64,000 nt of DNA, taken from NCBI RefSeq assembly GCF_014648195.1, contig NZ_BMQQ01000012.1, positions 62,001 to 126,000 of the forward strand, read 5' to 3'. This document shows positions 40,853 to 50,477 of the stretch, piece after piece (the first letter of the stretch is position 1; every line of letters starts with the position of its first letter). A program made the translations under genes and the position numbers. A model generated the notes under the pieces. The model searched no databases. It was not told the DNA's origin and worked only from the letters and a program-made list of their open reading frames with translations. This DNA is from Streptomyces purpureus (GTDB taxonomy: Bacteria > Actinomycetota > Actinomycetes > Streptomycetales > Streptomycetaceae).

Positions 40853-43708
40853 CTACTCCTCGGCCGAAGCGGACTTCGCGGCGGCGGTCTTTGCCGCCGT
40901 CTTCTTCGCCGCCGTGGCCTTGGTGGCCGTCGTCTTCTTGGCGGCGGTCTTCTTGGCGGCCGCCGTCGTCTTCTTCGCGGCCGTCTTCTTGGCTGCCGCC
41001 GCCGTCTTCTTGGCGGGTGCCTTCTTGGCCGCGGCCTTCTTCGCGGTCTTCTTCGCCGGCGCCTTGGCCCGCTTCTCCGCGAGGAGCTCGTAGCCGCGCT
41101 CCGGCGTGATCGTCTCGACGCTGTCGCCGGTCCGCAGGGTCGCGTTCGTCTCGCCGTCGGTGACGTACGGGCCGAAGCGGCCGTCCTTCACGACCACCGG
41201 CTTCTCGCTGACCGGGTCGGTGCCCAGCTCCTTCAGCGGCGGCTTCGCCGCGGCGCGGCCCCGCTGTTTCGGCTGGGCGTAGATCGCCAGGGCCTCGTCG
41301 AGGGTGATGGTGAAGAGCTGCTCCTCATCGGTCAGCGACCGCGAGTCGGTGCCCTTCTTCAGGTACGGGCCGTAGCGGCCGTTCTGCGCCGTGATCTCCA
41401 CGCCTTCGGCGTCGACGCCGACCACCCGCGGCAGCGACATGAGCTTCAGGGCGTCCTCGAGCGTCACGGTGTCGATGCTCATGGACTTGAAGAGGGAGGC
41501 CGTGCGCGGCTTCACCGCGTTCTTGCCCGTCTTCGGCGTGCCCTCGGGCAGGATCTCGGTGACGTACGGGCCGTAGCGGCCGTCCTTCGCCACGATCTGG
41601 TTGCCGCTGACCGGGTCCGTGCCGAGCTCGAAGTCGCCGCTCGGCTTGGCCAGCAGCTCCTCGGCCAGCTCGACGGTGAGCTCGTCGGGCGCGAGGTCCT
41701 CGGGGACGTCGGCGCGCTGGTGGCCTTCCTGCTCCTTCTCACCGCGCTCCACGTACGGGCCGTACCGGCCGACGCGCAGCATGATCCCGTTGCCCACGGG
41801 GAAGGAGGAGATCTCCCGCGCGTCGATCGCGCCGAGGTCCGTGACCAGCTCCTTCAGACCGCCGAGGTGGTCGCCGTCGCCGTTGCCGGCCTCCGAGGCG
41901 GCGCCGGCCGCGTCGCCCTCGCCGAAGTAGAAACGCTTCAGCCACGGCACGGCCTGGGCCTCACCGCGCGCGATGCGGTCGAGGTCGTCCTCCATCTTGG
42001 CCGTGAAGTCGTAGTCGACGAGCCGGCCGAAGTGTTTCTCCAGCAGGTTGACCACGGCGAAGGAGAGGAACGACGGCACGAGGGCCGTGCCCTTCTTGAA
42101 GACATAGCCGCGGTCGAGGATCGTGCCGATGATCGACGCGTACGTCGACGGGCGGCCGATCTCGCGCTCTTCCAGCTCCTTGACCAGCGAGGCCTCGGTG
42201 TAGCGGGCCGGCGGCTTGGTGGCGTGGCCGTCCGCCGTGATCTCCTCGGCGGTCAGCGCGTCGCCCTGGGCGACCTGCGGCAGGCGCCGCTCGCGGTCGT
42301 CGAGCTCGGCGTTCGGGTCGTCGGCGCCTTCGACGTACGCCTTCATGAAGCCGTGGAACGTGATCGTCTTGCCGGACGCGGTGAACTCGGCGTCACGGCC
42401 GTCGCTCGCCCGTCCGCCGATCTTCACGGTCACGGAGTTTCCGACCGCGTCCTTCATCTGGGAGGCCACGGTCCGCTTCCAGATCAGCTCGTAGAGCTTG
42501 AACTGGTCGCCGGTCAGGCCCGTCTCCGCGGGCGTGCGGAAACGATCACCCGAGGGACGGATCGCCTCGTGCGCCTCCTGGGCGTTCTTGACCTTCCCGG
42601 CGTACGTGCGCGGCTTCTCGGGCAGGTAGTCGGCGCCGTACAACTGCGTGACCTGGGCCCTTGCCGCCGCGATGGCGGTGTCGGAGAGGGTCGTGGAGTC
42701 CGTACGCATATAGGTGATGAAGCCGTTCTCGTACAGCTTCTGCGCCACCTGCATGGTCGCCTTCGCACCGAAGCCCAGCTTGCGCGAGGCCTCCTGCTGG
42801 AGCGTCGTCGTACGGAAGGGGGCGTACGGAGAGCGGCGGTACGGCTTGGACTCGACCGAGCGCACCGAGAAGGAGGTTTCGGCGAGGGCGGCGGCAAGAG
42901 CGCGTGCGTTGGCCTCGTCGATGTGCAGGACGTCGCTCTTGAGCCGGCCGTCGGGGCCGAAGTCTCGACCCTGCGCGACACGCCGGCCGTCGACCGTCGC
43001 CAGCCGGGCGACCAGCGACGACGGGTCGGAGGAGTCACCGGCGCGGCCGGTGGAGAACGTGCCGGTCAGGTCCCAGTACTCGGCCGAGCGGAACGCCATG
43101 CGCTCCCGCTCGCGCTCGACGACCAGACGCGTGGCCACGGACTGCACACGGCCCGCCGACAGCCGCGGCATGACCTTCTTCCACAGGACCGGCGAGACCT
43201 CGTAGCCGTAGAGGCGGTCGAGGATACGGCGGGTCTCCTGGGCGTCGACCATGCGCTTGTTCAGCTCGCGCGGGTTGGCGACGGCGTCCCGGATCGCGTC
43301 CTTGGTGATCTCGTGGAAGACCATGCGGTGGACGGGGACCTTGGGCTTCAGGACCTCGAGGAGGTGCCACGCGATGGCTTCGCCCTCGCGGTCCTCATCG
43401 GTGGCGAGGTAGAGCTCGTCGGACTCGGCGAGCTGCTCCTTCAGCTTCCTGACCTGCGCCTTCTTGTCGGCGTTGACGACATAGATGGGCTGGAAGTCAT
43501 GTTCGACGTCCACACCGAGGCGCCGGACCTCGCCGGTGTACTTCTCGGGGACCTCGGCGGCGCCGTTGGGGAGGTCACGGATGTGCCCGACGCTCGCCTC
43601 GACGACATAGCCGGGGCCGAGGTAGCCCTTGATCGTCTTCGCCTTGGCAGGCGACTCGACGATGACGAGTCGGCGGCCGCCGTGTGCGGTCTCGCTGGTC
43701 GGGGACAA
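40853..43708 (-). CDS. topA: DNA topoisomerase I
   Basis: The 951-residue type IA enzyme relaxes negative supercoils. It starts MSPTSETAHGGRRLVIVESP with a TTG codon behind GGAGAGAAG. The Toprim acidic motif is DEDREGEAIAWH, and the active tyrosine is Tyr-333 (FITYMRTDS). Four C-terminal repeat modules with RYGPYV follow in place of zinc fingers. The end is a 65-residue lysine/alanine tail (KKTAAKKTTAAAKK-type) as in known Streptomyces enzymes, where it increases processivity and DNA binding. It is the first of several genes on this strand. Confidence 0.97.
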   Translation of the reverse strand: MSPTSETAHGGRRLVIVESPAKAKTIKGYLGPGYVVEASVGHIRDLPNGAAEVPEKYTGEVRRLGVDVEHDFQPIYVVNADKKAQVRKLKEQLAESDELYLATDEDREGEAIAWHLLEVLKPKVPVHRMVFHEITKDAIRDAVANPRELNKRMVDAQETRRILDRLYGYEVSPVLWKKVMPRLSAGRVQSVATRLVVERERERMAFRSAEYWDLTGTFSTGRAGDSSDPSSLVARLATVDGRRVAQGRDFGPDGRLKSDVLHIDEANARALAAALAETSFSVRSVESKPYRRSPYAPFRTTTLQQEASRKLGFGAKATMQVAQKLYENGFITYMRTDSTTLSDTAIAAARAQVTQLYGADYLPEKPRTYAGKVKNAQEAHEAIRPSGDRFRTPAETGLTGDQFKLYELIWKRTVASQMKDAVGNSVTVKIGGRASDGRDAEFTASGKTITFHGFMKAYVEGADDPNAELDDRERRLPQVAQGDALTAEEITADGHATKPPARYTEASLVKELEEREIGRPSTYASIIGTILDRGYVFKKGTALVPSFLSFAVVNLLEKHFGRLVDYDFTAKMEDDLDRIARGEAQAVPWLKRFYFGEGDAAGAASEAGNGDGDHLGGLKELVTDLGAIDAREISSFPVGNGIMLRVGRYGPYVERGEKEQEGHQRADVPEDLAPDELTVELAEELLAKPSGDFELGTDPVSGNQIVAKDGRYGPYVTEILPEGTPKTGKNAVKPRTASLFKSMSIDTVTLEDALKLMSLPRVVGVDAEGVEITAQNGRYGPYLKKGTDSRSLTDEEQLFTITLDEALAIYAQPKQRGRAAAKPPLKELGTDPVSEKPVVVKDGRFGPYVTDGETNATLRTGDSVETITPERGYELLAEKRAKAPAKKTAKKAAAKKAPAKKTAAAAKKTAAKKTTAAAKKTAAKKTTATKATAAKKTAAKTAAAKSASAEE

Positions 43709-43980
43709 CTTCGCTCTTCTCTCCGGTCGACGCTCGGTGACACCTACGGCGCAGTCGACGCCGTGGTGCAGTCGGCGCAGTACAGAGGACTGCGCGCTGC
43801 TGCGGTGACGCCGCTTACGCTGCTGTCGCTGCGGAGTGTGACGGTACAACCCGCCCCCGTGTCAAACGGCAAAAGCCCGCAACGGCCACTCGAACGGTAA
43901 CCCGAGTCCTGGCATTCCTGCCGCCCGGACTCCCACCCGGGCGGTGCGGCGCCGCTCACGCCGGTCCGGTCGGCCTGCGG

Positions 43981-44178
43981 TCAGAGGCGGCCGAAGCACC
44001 ACACCCCGAGGACGAGGAAGACCACACTGAAGATCGTCGTGAGGGTCGCTGCCGTGGCGGGGCTCACGCCGTACGCGACGGGCTGCCGGTGCGCCATCCG
44101 CACCCCTGTCCACAGCAGCAGCCCCGCTCCGAACAGCGCGAACGCCGTCCCGGCGAAAATGGCCGGCCCGCTCTCCAT
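43981..44178 (-). CDS. Small membrane protein of unknown function
   Basis: The 65-residue product has two hydrophobic helices (AIFAGTAFALFGAGLLLWTG and LTTIFSVVFLVLGVWCFG) joined by a short basic loop. The frame extends upstream, but the extension is rich in Arg/Pro/Ala and was rejected. It is not recognised. A gene of this size and type follows topA in other Streptomyces. The start Met at 44178 has only weak ribosome-site support. Confidence 0.6.
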   Translation of the reverse strand: MESGPAIFAGTAFALFGAGLLLWTGVRMAHRQPVAYGVSPATAATLTTIFSVVFLVLGVWCFGRL

Positions 44179-44658
44179 GCCCGTGCCCCGTTCCGTCGCT
44201 GGTCGGTGGTGCGCCCGGGCTCTGTTGCCCCCGGCGCCCTGGAGGCAGAGGCTGGCACCTCCCGGCGTCGTGGGCGCGAATTCCGGGTGAACGACGCGGG
44301 CGACCCGAGCGTGGTTCACCCACGCGGCGCCCCGCCGGGCGGTGGTACCGGCCGAATTTGGCCGGTTGTGGACGGGACGCACGTGGGGTCGAAGACCGTG
44401 CAGGGGCCGTGTCGCGGGCCCTGCCGAGGGCAGGAGGCGGAAGCTGCGGGGGCGGCGTCGGCCGCGAGGGCGAAACCTTGGCCCGGGGGTGCCGGGTTCC
44501 CGTCAGGGTGAGGCGGAGAGGACCCCTGAAACAGGGGCCTCACCAGCGGTGTTCCTATGAAGAGAGGTGGTGTCGAGCAGTGGGACGGTGCTCGGTACGA
44601 GATGCCGCCAGCGACCCCGACCAGCCGTGCGGCACGCACAAGCGGAAGGGAAGGGGCG
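44179..44658. other. Intergenic region with palindromes, no gene seen
   Basis: This 480-bp gap contains no convincing gene. It holds the palindrome ACCGGCC-GAATTT-GGCCGGT (44347-44366), an inverted repeat GGGTGAAC/GTTCACCC with a 21-base spacer (44285-44321), and a two-tier hairpin with the inner stem CCCCTG-AAA-CAGGGG and outer stem GTGAGG/CCTCAC (44508-44543). The last may terminate the methyltransferase transcript. Confidence 0.55.
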
Positions 44659-46257
44659 TCAGGACGCCTGGCCGCCACCCCCGTCCACGGGCTCGAGGAA
44701 GCCTTCTTCGACGAGCAGCCGGATGGCCTGCGGTATACGGTCCCGCAGCACCACCGAGTCCTCGCCCGTCAACTGGCCGATGGCGTCCAGGATCCGCCCG
44801 GCGCTGAGCGTCCCGTCGCAGACGCCCGCGAAGCCCGCGCCGACGTGGTCCACGCGCGTGGCGCGGCGCATCCCGCGGTTCTGCCGGAGGACCACATGCT
44901 CGGGGTCCTCGGCGCCGGGCAGGCCCACCTGTTCCTGCGTCACCTCGGACGCGAGGCGGAAGTGCGCGGCCAGGAGCGCCGCGTCGTCGTGGGCCCGCAG
45001 GAAGTCCTGGCGCTCGAAGTGCGCCCGTACGGTGTCGCCGAGCGGCTGCTCGACGGGGTGTGTCCATTCCTCGACGACGATCGACGGCTCCGTCCGGCCT
45101 TCGGCGACCGCGGCGTTCTTGCGCAGGGTGATCCAGCCGAAGCCGACGGACTTGGTGCCGCTCGCCTCGAACTCGTCCAGCCACGCCTCGTACCGCTCGG
45201 CGTACGCCTGCTGGTCCTCGCGGTGGTCGCCGCTGTCGCGCAGCCACAGCTCGGCGTACTGCGTGATGTCCTGCACCTCGCGCTGCACGATCCAGGCGTC
45301 GCAGTCCCGCGGCACCCAGGAGCGCAGCCGCTCCTGCCACTGCTCGCCCTCGACGTGCTGCCAGTTGGCGAGGAACTGGGCGTATCCCCCGTCGTTGAGC
45401 CGCTCCCCGGCCTGCTGGACGAGCGTGCGGCAGAGGTCGTCGCCGCTCATCCCGCCGTCCCGGTAGGTCAGCCGGGCGCCGGAGTCGCCCTTGCCGGAGG
45501 CAAGGGGAGAGATGACGAACGGGGGGTTCGACACAATCAGGTCGTACGTGTCGCCGTCGACCGGTTCGAAGAGGGAGCCCGCCAGCAGCTCGGCCCCGCG
45601 GGCGCCGGAGAGGGCGAGCGTGAGGCGGGTGAACTCCAGGGCCCGGGGGTTGAGATCGGTCGCGGTCACCAGCGTGGCGTGCTGGGCGGCGTGGAGGGCC
45701 TGGATGCCGGAGCCGGTGCCGAGGTCGAGCGCGGAGGCGACCGGCGTACGGACCGTGATGCCGGCGAGGGTGGTGGAGGCTCCGCCGACGCCGAGCACGA
45801 CACCTTCGTCCTTGCGGCCGATGCCTCCGGCGCCGCCGACCGCGCAGCCCAGGTCGGAGACGATGAACCAGTCCTGGCCCTCAGGCCCGCCGTACGGCCG
45901 GACGTCCACGGTGGCGCGAATCTCCCCGCCGCCGGTCTCCCCGCCGTCGATCTCCTTGCCGTCCCGGACGAGCCAGCCGTCCGCCAGGGCCTCCTCCAGG
46001 GGCAGCGCGCGGGCGGCCCGCTCGGCGGAGACGGGCTGCTGGAGCAGGAACAGCCGGACGAGCGTCTCCAGCGGGGTGTCCCCACGGGTGGCGCGCAGGG
46101 CGGGCACGGTCTCGCTGCGGGCGAGCGCGGCGTACGCGGGTGCGCCGAGCAGGTCGAGCAGTCCGTCGGCGGTGAAGCCGGCGGAGAGGAAGGCCTCGCG
46201 CAGGCGGGTGGCGTGGCTGGGCGTCGGAAGGCTGGCGGTCAGGCTGGTCGTACTCAC
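44659..46257 (-). CDS. Class I SAM-dependent methyltransferase (N6-adenine / N5-glutamine type)
   Basis: The 532-residue protein contains a Rossmann methyltransferase core with SAM motif ALDLGTGSGIQAL (about 176-188) and the amino-methylating motif SNPPF (243-247). NPPF/Y enzymes methylate nitrogen in DNA adenine, rRNA guanine or release-factor glutamine. The N-terminal domain (1-170) and C-terminal half are conserved among actinobacteria but not functionally assigned. GTG at 46257 is used; its ribosome site is weak. A terminator for the next gene upstream lies at 46295-46329. Confidence 0.88.
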   Translation of the reverse strand: MSTTSLTASLPTPSHATRLREAFLSAGFTADGLLDLLGAPAYAALARSETVPALRATRGDTPLETLVRLFLLQQPVSAERAARALPLEEALADGWLVRDGKEIDGGETGGGEIRATVDVRPYGGPEGQDWFIVSDLGCAVGGAGGIGRKDEGVVLGVGGASTTLAGITVRTPVASALDLGTGSGIQALHAAQHATLVTATDLNPRALEFTRLTLALSGARGAELLAGSLFEPVDGDTYDLIVSNPPFVISPLASGKGDSGARLTYRDGGMSGDDLCRTLVQQAGERLNDGGYAQFLANWQHVEGEQWQERLRSWVPRDCDAWIVQREVQDITQYAELWLRDSGDHREDQQAYAERYEAWLDEFEASGTKSVGFGWITLRKNAAVAEGRTEPSIVVEEWTHPVEQPLGDTVRAHFERQDFLRAHDDAALLAAHFRLASEVTQEQVGLPGAEDPEHVVLRQNRGMRRATRVDHVGAGFAGVCDGTLSAGRILDAIGQLTGEDSVVLRDRIPQAIRLLVEEGFLEPVDGGGGQAS

Positions 46258-46294
46258 CTGCCCATTGTGGCCGTCGCCACTGACAAAAGCCGAA

Positions 46295-46329
46295 CGGCCC
46301 GGCCCCCGTTTCGAACGGGAGCCGGGCCG
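46295..46329 (-). terminator. Terminator of the lipoprotein gene
   Basis: CGGCCCGGC pairs with GCCGGGCCG outside an inner stem CCCGTT/AACGGG. It lies between the lipoprotein stop and the methyltransferase start. Confidence 0.8.
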
Positions 46330-46363
46330 AGAGGGCGGCCGGCGGCAGAGCCGGCCGGCGGGG

Positions 46364-47050
46364 CTATTCGGCGGCCTTGGAGGCGGACGCCGAGGCGGAG
46401 GCGGCCGGCTTCGACGCGGACGTGGCCGGCTTGGACGCCGAGGCCGCGGGCTGCGAGGCCGACGCGCCGGGCTTCGGCTTGGCCGGGCCGGTGCCGCCCA
46501 CCGACGGCGTGGCCTTCTGGCAGCCCTGCTGCTTCGCCATCGCCTGGCCGACCTCGCCGGACTGCAGCTTGGCCAGCGCGTCCTGGTCCATCTTCTCGAT
46601 CTTCTTCAGGCCGTCCGCGACGCCCTGGAGGCCGTCGGCGAACTTCTGCTGGTTGGCCGGGTCGAGCGCGTCGACCTGCTTCTTGAGGCCCTCGTAGGCC
46701 ACAGCCGTCGCGTTGAGCTCCTTGACCGCGTCCTGCTGCAGCTTGTCGCCGTTGTCGACCGGCGGCGCCCCGGCGGACTCGATGGACTTGGCGAGCGCCC
46801 GGTCGGCGTCGGCGATGTCCTGGAAGGCCTTCGAGTCGGCGGCCTGGATGTCGGCGGGCTTTCCGTCCGCCGCCGTCGAGATGATGATCTGCTGGGCGTC
46901 CGCCCTCTTCTGGATCTGCGGCTTGGCCTGGTCGCAGACCGTCTTGGCCCAGGCATCCACCTTGTTCTCGTCGCCGTCGTCGCCGCAACCGGACAGCGCC
47001 AGCACCAGTACCGCGCCGCCGGACAGTGCGGCCGCAAGCTTCTTGTTCAC
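46364..47050 (-). CDS. Secreted lipoprotein, small hydrophilic
   Basis: The 228-residue protein begins VNKKLAAALSGGAVLVLALS with lipobox LSGC, so it is a cell-surface lipoprotein. The mature part is helical and ends in a disordered Ala/Ser/Lys/Pro repeat (SASKPATSASKPAASASASA). Two further cysteines lie in the folded part. There is no recognised family. GTG at 47050 follows GAAGGGACC. It is transcribed alone between two terminators. Confidence 0.82.
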   Translation of the reverse strand: MNKKLAAALSGGAVLVLALSGCGDDGDENKVDAWAKTVCDQAKPQIQKRADAQQIIISTAADGKPADIQAADSKAFQDIADADRALAKSIESAGAPPVDNGDKLQQDAVKELNATAVAYEGLKKQVDALDPANQQKFADGLQGVADGLKKIEKMDQDALAKLQSGEVGQAMAKQQGCQKATPSVGGTGPAKPKPGASASQPAASASKPATSASKPAASASASASKAAE

Positions 47051-47184
47051 CGGATCGGTCCCTTCCAAGGCTCTCGGCCCCGGAACATACACGTCAACCG
47101 GGCGACATCCACCTTTCGTGGGACCGGTCCGCACCTTATTGAAGCCATTTGCACCATGGGAGACACACCGAACGGCACCCACAC

Positions 47185-47226
47185 GGACGGGCGGGCAACA
47201 CGCCAACACGTGTTGCCCGCCCGTCC
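47185..47226 (-). terminator. Terminator of hppA
   Basis: A perfect 17-bp stem (GGACGGGCGGGCAACAC with its complement) encloses an eight-base loop. It lies 12 bp after the hppA stop. Confidence 0.9.
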
Positions 47227-47238
47227 TTTGACCAGGTG

Positions 47239-49635
47239 TTATGACACGACCGCAGGGTCGGGCTTCTGGGCCGTACGCTCGGCCGCGTTGCCTTCGTCAC
47301 CCACGGCGACGGAACGGCGCTTGGAGACGTACACCGCACCGACGATGACGATGATCGCGAGCGTCGCGACCGCCGCCCGCACTCCCGCGCTGGCGTCCTC
47401 GCCGTAGCTGAACTGCACCACGGCGGGCGCGATCAGCAGGGCGACCAGGTTCATCACCTTCAGGAGCGGGTTGATGGCCGGTCCGGCGGTGTCCTTGAAC
47501 GGGTCGCCCACGGTGTCGCCGATCACGGTCGCCGCATGCGCCTCGCTGCCCTTGCCGCCATGGTGGCCGTCCTCGACGAGCTTCTTGGCGTTGTCCCAGG
47601 CTCCGCCCGAGTTGGCCAGGAAGACCGCCATCAGCGTGCCGGTGCCGATGGCCCCCGCGAGGTACGAGCCGAGCGCGCCCACGCCGAGGGTGAAGCCGAC
47701 CGCGATCGGCGCCATCACGGCGAGCAGTCCGGGCGTGGCCAGCTCGCGCAGCGCGTCCTTGGTACAGATGTCGACGACGCGCCCGTACTCCGGCTTCTCG
47801 GAGTAGTCCATGATCCCGGGGCGCTCGCGGAACTGCCGCCGCACCTCGTAGACCACGGCCCCCGCCGACCGGGAGACGGCGTTGATCGCCAGGCCCGAGA
47901 AGAGGAAGACGACGGCCGCGCCGAGAACCAGACCCACCAGGTTGTTGGGCTGCGAGATGTCCATGGTCAGGTTCATGTCGGTGGCCTTGGCCCCGACCTC
48001 CGACACTGCGGTGGCGATGGCGTCCCGGTACGAGCCGAAGAGCGCCGCCGCCGCCAGGACGGCCGTGGCGATGGCGATGCCCTTGGTGATCGCCTTGGTG
48101 GTGTTGCCGACGGCGTCGAGGTCGGTGAGGACCTGCGCGCCCGCGCCCTGTACGTCGCCGGACATCTCGGCGATGCCCTGGGCGTTGTCGGAGACCGGGC
48201 CGAAGGTGTCCATGGCGACGATGACGCCGACGGTGGTGAGCAGTCCGGTACCGGCCAGGGCCACCGCGAACAGCGCCAGCATGATCGAGGTGCCGCCGAG
48301 CAGGAACGCGCCGTACACCGAGAGGCCGATCAGCAGGGCGGTGTAGACGGCGGACTCGAGGCCGATGGAGATACCCGCGAGTACGACGGTGGCGGGGCCG
48401 GTCAGCGAGGACTTGCCGATGTCCCTCACCGGGCGCCGGTTGGTCTCGGTGAAGTAGCCGGTCAGCTGCTGGATCAGGGCGGCGAGCACGATGCCGATGG
48501 CCACGGCCACCAGCGCGAGGATGCGCGGGTCGCCGGGGTGGGACTTGATCGCGGCCTCGGTGACGCCGGAGAGCTCGGCGTAGGTGCCGGGCAGGTAGGC
48601 GAAGACGGCGACGGCCACCAGGCCCAGCGAGATCAGCGCGGAGATGAAGAAGCCGCGGTTGATGGCGGTCATGCCGGAGCGGTCGGTGCGGCGCGGGGCG
48701 ACCGCGAAGATGCCGATCATGGCGGTGATCACACCGATCGCCGGGACGATCAGCGGGAAGGCCAGTCCGAGGTCGCCGAAGGCGGCCTTGCCGAGGATGA
48801 GCGCGGCGACCAGGGTCACGGCGTACGACTCGAAGAGGTCGGCGGCCATGCCCGCGCAGTCGCCGACGTTGTCGCCGACGTTGTCCGCGATGGTGGCGGC
48901 GTTGCGCGGGTCGTCCTCGGGGATGCCTTGCTCGACCTTGCCGACGAGGTCGGCGCCGACGTCGGCGGCCTTGGTGAAGATGCCGCCGCCGACACGCATG
49001 AACATGGCGATCAGGGCCGCGCCGAGGCCGAAGCCCTCGAGCACTTTGGGCGCGTCGGCCGCGTAGACGAGGACCACGCAGGCAGCGCCGAGCAGGCCGA
49101 GGCCGACCGTGAACATGCCGACCACACCGCCGGTGCGGAAAGCGATCTTCATGGCCTTGTGCGCGACGGCCGTCAGATCCTTTTGCGGTTCTCCTTCCGC
49201 GGGAGTCGCCTCACGCGCGGCAGCAGCCACGCGCACATTGCTTCGTACGGCAAGCCGCATGCCGATGTATCCGGTGGCCGCCGAGAAAAGCGCACCCACC
49301 AGGAAGAACACCGAACGGCCCGCGCGCTGCGACCAGTTGTCGGCCGGAAGCAGCATCAGCAGGAAGAACACGACGACGGCGAACACGCCGAGCGTGCGCA
49401 ACTGCCGTGCCAGATAGGCATTTGCTCCTTCCTGCACGGCGGCCGCGATCTTCTTCATGGTGTCGGTGCCTTCGCCGGCCGCCAGGACTTGGCGTACCAG
49501 CAGCTGGGCGACGATCAGTGCCGCGAGTGCGACCGCCGCGATGACGATCACGATCGTCCGGTTCTCGTCGGTGAGTACCGCGGCGGCGAGAGAAGTGGTG
49601 TGGTCGGTCAGTTCTGGGTTGAAGAGCCCCGCCAT
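47239..49635 (-). CDS. hppA: Proton-translocating membrane pyrophosphatase
   Basis: The 798-residue enzyme couples pyrophosphate hydrolysis to proton pumping and has about 16 helices. The catalytic motif DVGADLVGKVE is intact. At the potassium-sensing site the sequence is GNTTKAITKG, with lysine instead of alanine, the hallmark of the K+-independent subclass. ATG at 49635 follows AAGGAGGACGA. A TACAAT -10-like element is at 49674-49679 on the minus strand. Confidence 0.97.
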   Translation of the reverse strand: MAGLFNPELTDHTTSLAAAVLTDENRTIVIVIAAVALAALIVAQLLVRQVLAAGEGTDTMKKIAAAVQEGANAYLARQLRTLGVFAVVVFFLLMLLPADNWSQRAGRSVFFLVGALFSAATGYIGMRLAVRSNVRVAAAAREATPAEGEPQKDLTAVAHKAMKIAFRTGGVVGMFTVGLGLLGAACVVLVYAADAPKVLEGFGLGAALIAMFMRVGGGIFTKAADVGADLVGKVEQGIPEDDPRNAATIADNVGDNVGDCAGMAADLFESYAVTLVAALILGKAAFGDLGLAFPLIVPAIGVITAMIGIFAVAPRRTDRSGMTAINRGFFISALISLGLVAVAVFAYLPGTYAELSGVTEAAIKSHPGDPRILALVAVAIGIVLAALIQQLTGYFTETNRRPVRDIGKSSLTGPATVVLAGISIGLESAVYTALLIGLSVYGAFLLGGTSIMLALFAVALAGTGLLTTVGVIVAMDTFGPVSDNAQGIAEMSGDVQGAGAQVLTDLDAVGNTTKAITKGIAIATAVLAAAALFGSYRDAIATAVSEVGAKATDMNLTMDISQPNNLVGLVLGAAVVFLFSGLAINAVSRSAGAVVYEVRRQFRERPGIMDYSEKPEYGRVVDICTKDALRELATPGLLAVMAPIAVGFTLGVGALGSYLAGAIGTGTLMAVFLANSGGAWDNAKKLVEDGHHGGKGSEAHAATVIGDTVGDPFKDTAGPAINPLLKVMNLVALLIAPAVVQFSYGEDASAGVRAAVATLAIIVIVGAVYVSKRRSVAVGDEGNAAERTAQKPDPAVVS

Positions 49636-49826
49636 TCGTCCTCCTTGACGTTCAGAGCTCAAGATGTGGACGGATTGTAGGGAGCTGGACCTGATCAAAA
49701 CAGGGCGCCGCAAATGGAATTGACCTTCGGGCGCTCCTCAGCAAATGATCGGGTTCCGAAACTACCCCCGAAAGCGGTAATGGGGCTGACGCATTGACAC
49801 TTGATCAATGATCTAGGTAAATGAAA

Positions 49827-49851
49827 AGAGGCCCTGCTCAGCAGGGCCTCT
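49827..49851 (-). terminator. Terminator of the bldG operon
   Basis: AGAGGCCCTGCT and AGCAGGGCCTCT form a 12-bp stem; on the minus strand it is followed by TTTTC. It lies downstream of the HATPase gene and closes the bldG transcript. Confidence 0.88.
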
Positions 49852-49930
49852 ACATATTGTGTGACGGGGCGGCGCACCCGCCTCAGAAGGCGACGGGAGC
49901 CCCGGAGGGTGCCACGCTTCTGGGACAGAT

Positions 49931-50389
49931 CTAGGGCAGAACAATGGCCGGTGTCGTCGGCCAGCTCATGCGGATCACTCCGCCGTGCTCGCCGGCCGAC
50001 ACCTCGACGTCGTCGACGAGCCCGCTGATGACCGCGAGGCCCATCTCGTCCTCGCCCTCGGCGTCGTCGAAGTCCTCGGTGGGGGCGCCGTCGCGCGAGC
50101 CGGGGACTCCGGCCGCGTCGGCGGCGGCGACACCCGCGCCCGGCACGCCGTCACCGACCTCGATGGAGAACGTCTTCTCCTCCTCGGTCAGCACGACCCG
50201 CACCGGGTCGGTCACGCCATTGCTCCGATGCAGCCCGACCGCGCGAGAACACGCCTCACCCACGGCGAGTCTGACCTCGTCCAGCACAGCCTCGTCCACC
50301 CCGGCCCGGCGCGCCACGGCGGCCGCCACGAGACGGGCGGTCCTGACGTGCTCAGGCTGAGCGCTGAAGCGGAGTTCAACGGTGGCCAT
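49931..50389 (-). CDS. Anti-sigma-factor-like HATPase downstream of bldG
   Basis: The 152-residue protein has the RsbW-type GHKL fold: N-box LAVGEACSRAVGLHR and the final region GLAVISGLVDDVEV. It is the known bldG-linked anti-sigma-like gene and could bind BldG or a sigma factor. ATG at 50389 is chosen because GAGGGGGACCGT precedes it; an ATG six codons upstream lacks such a site. It follows bldG by 88 bp. Confidence 0.92.
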   Translation of the reverse strand: MATVELRFSAQPEHVRTARLVAAAVARRAGVDEAVLDEVRLAVGEACSRAVGLHRSNGVTDPVRVVLTEEEKTFSIEVGDGVPGAGVAAADAAGVPGSRDGAPTEDFDDAEGEDEMGLAVISGLVDDVEVSAGEHGGVIRMSWPTTPAIVLP

Positions 50390-50477
50390 ACGGTCCCCCT
50401 CGGACATACGGGCGAACTACCAGGGGACCGGGCTCACGCCCGGCACCCTGTTCTCCTCCGGAAGCCTCCGAGCGACC

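Noticed and set aside
43981..44382. Extended 133-residue reading of the small membrane protein
   Set aside because: The upstream 68 residues are low-complexity and unlike a signal; the 65-residue start matches the hydrophobic core.
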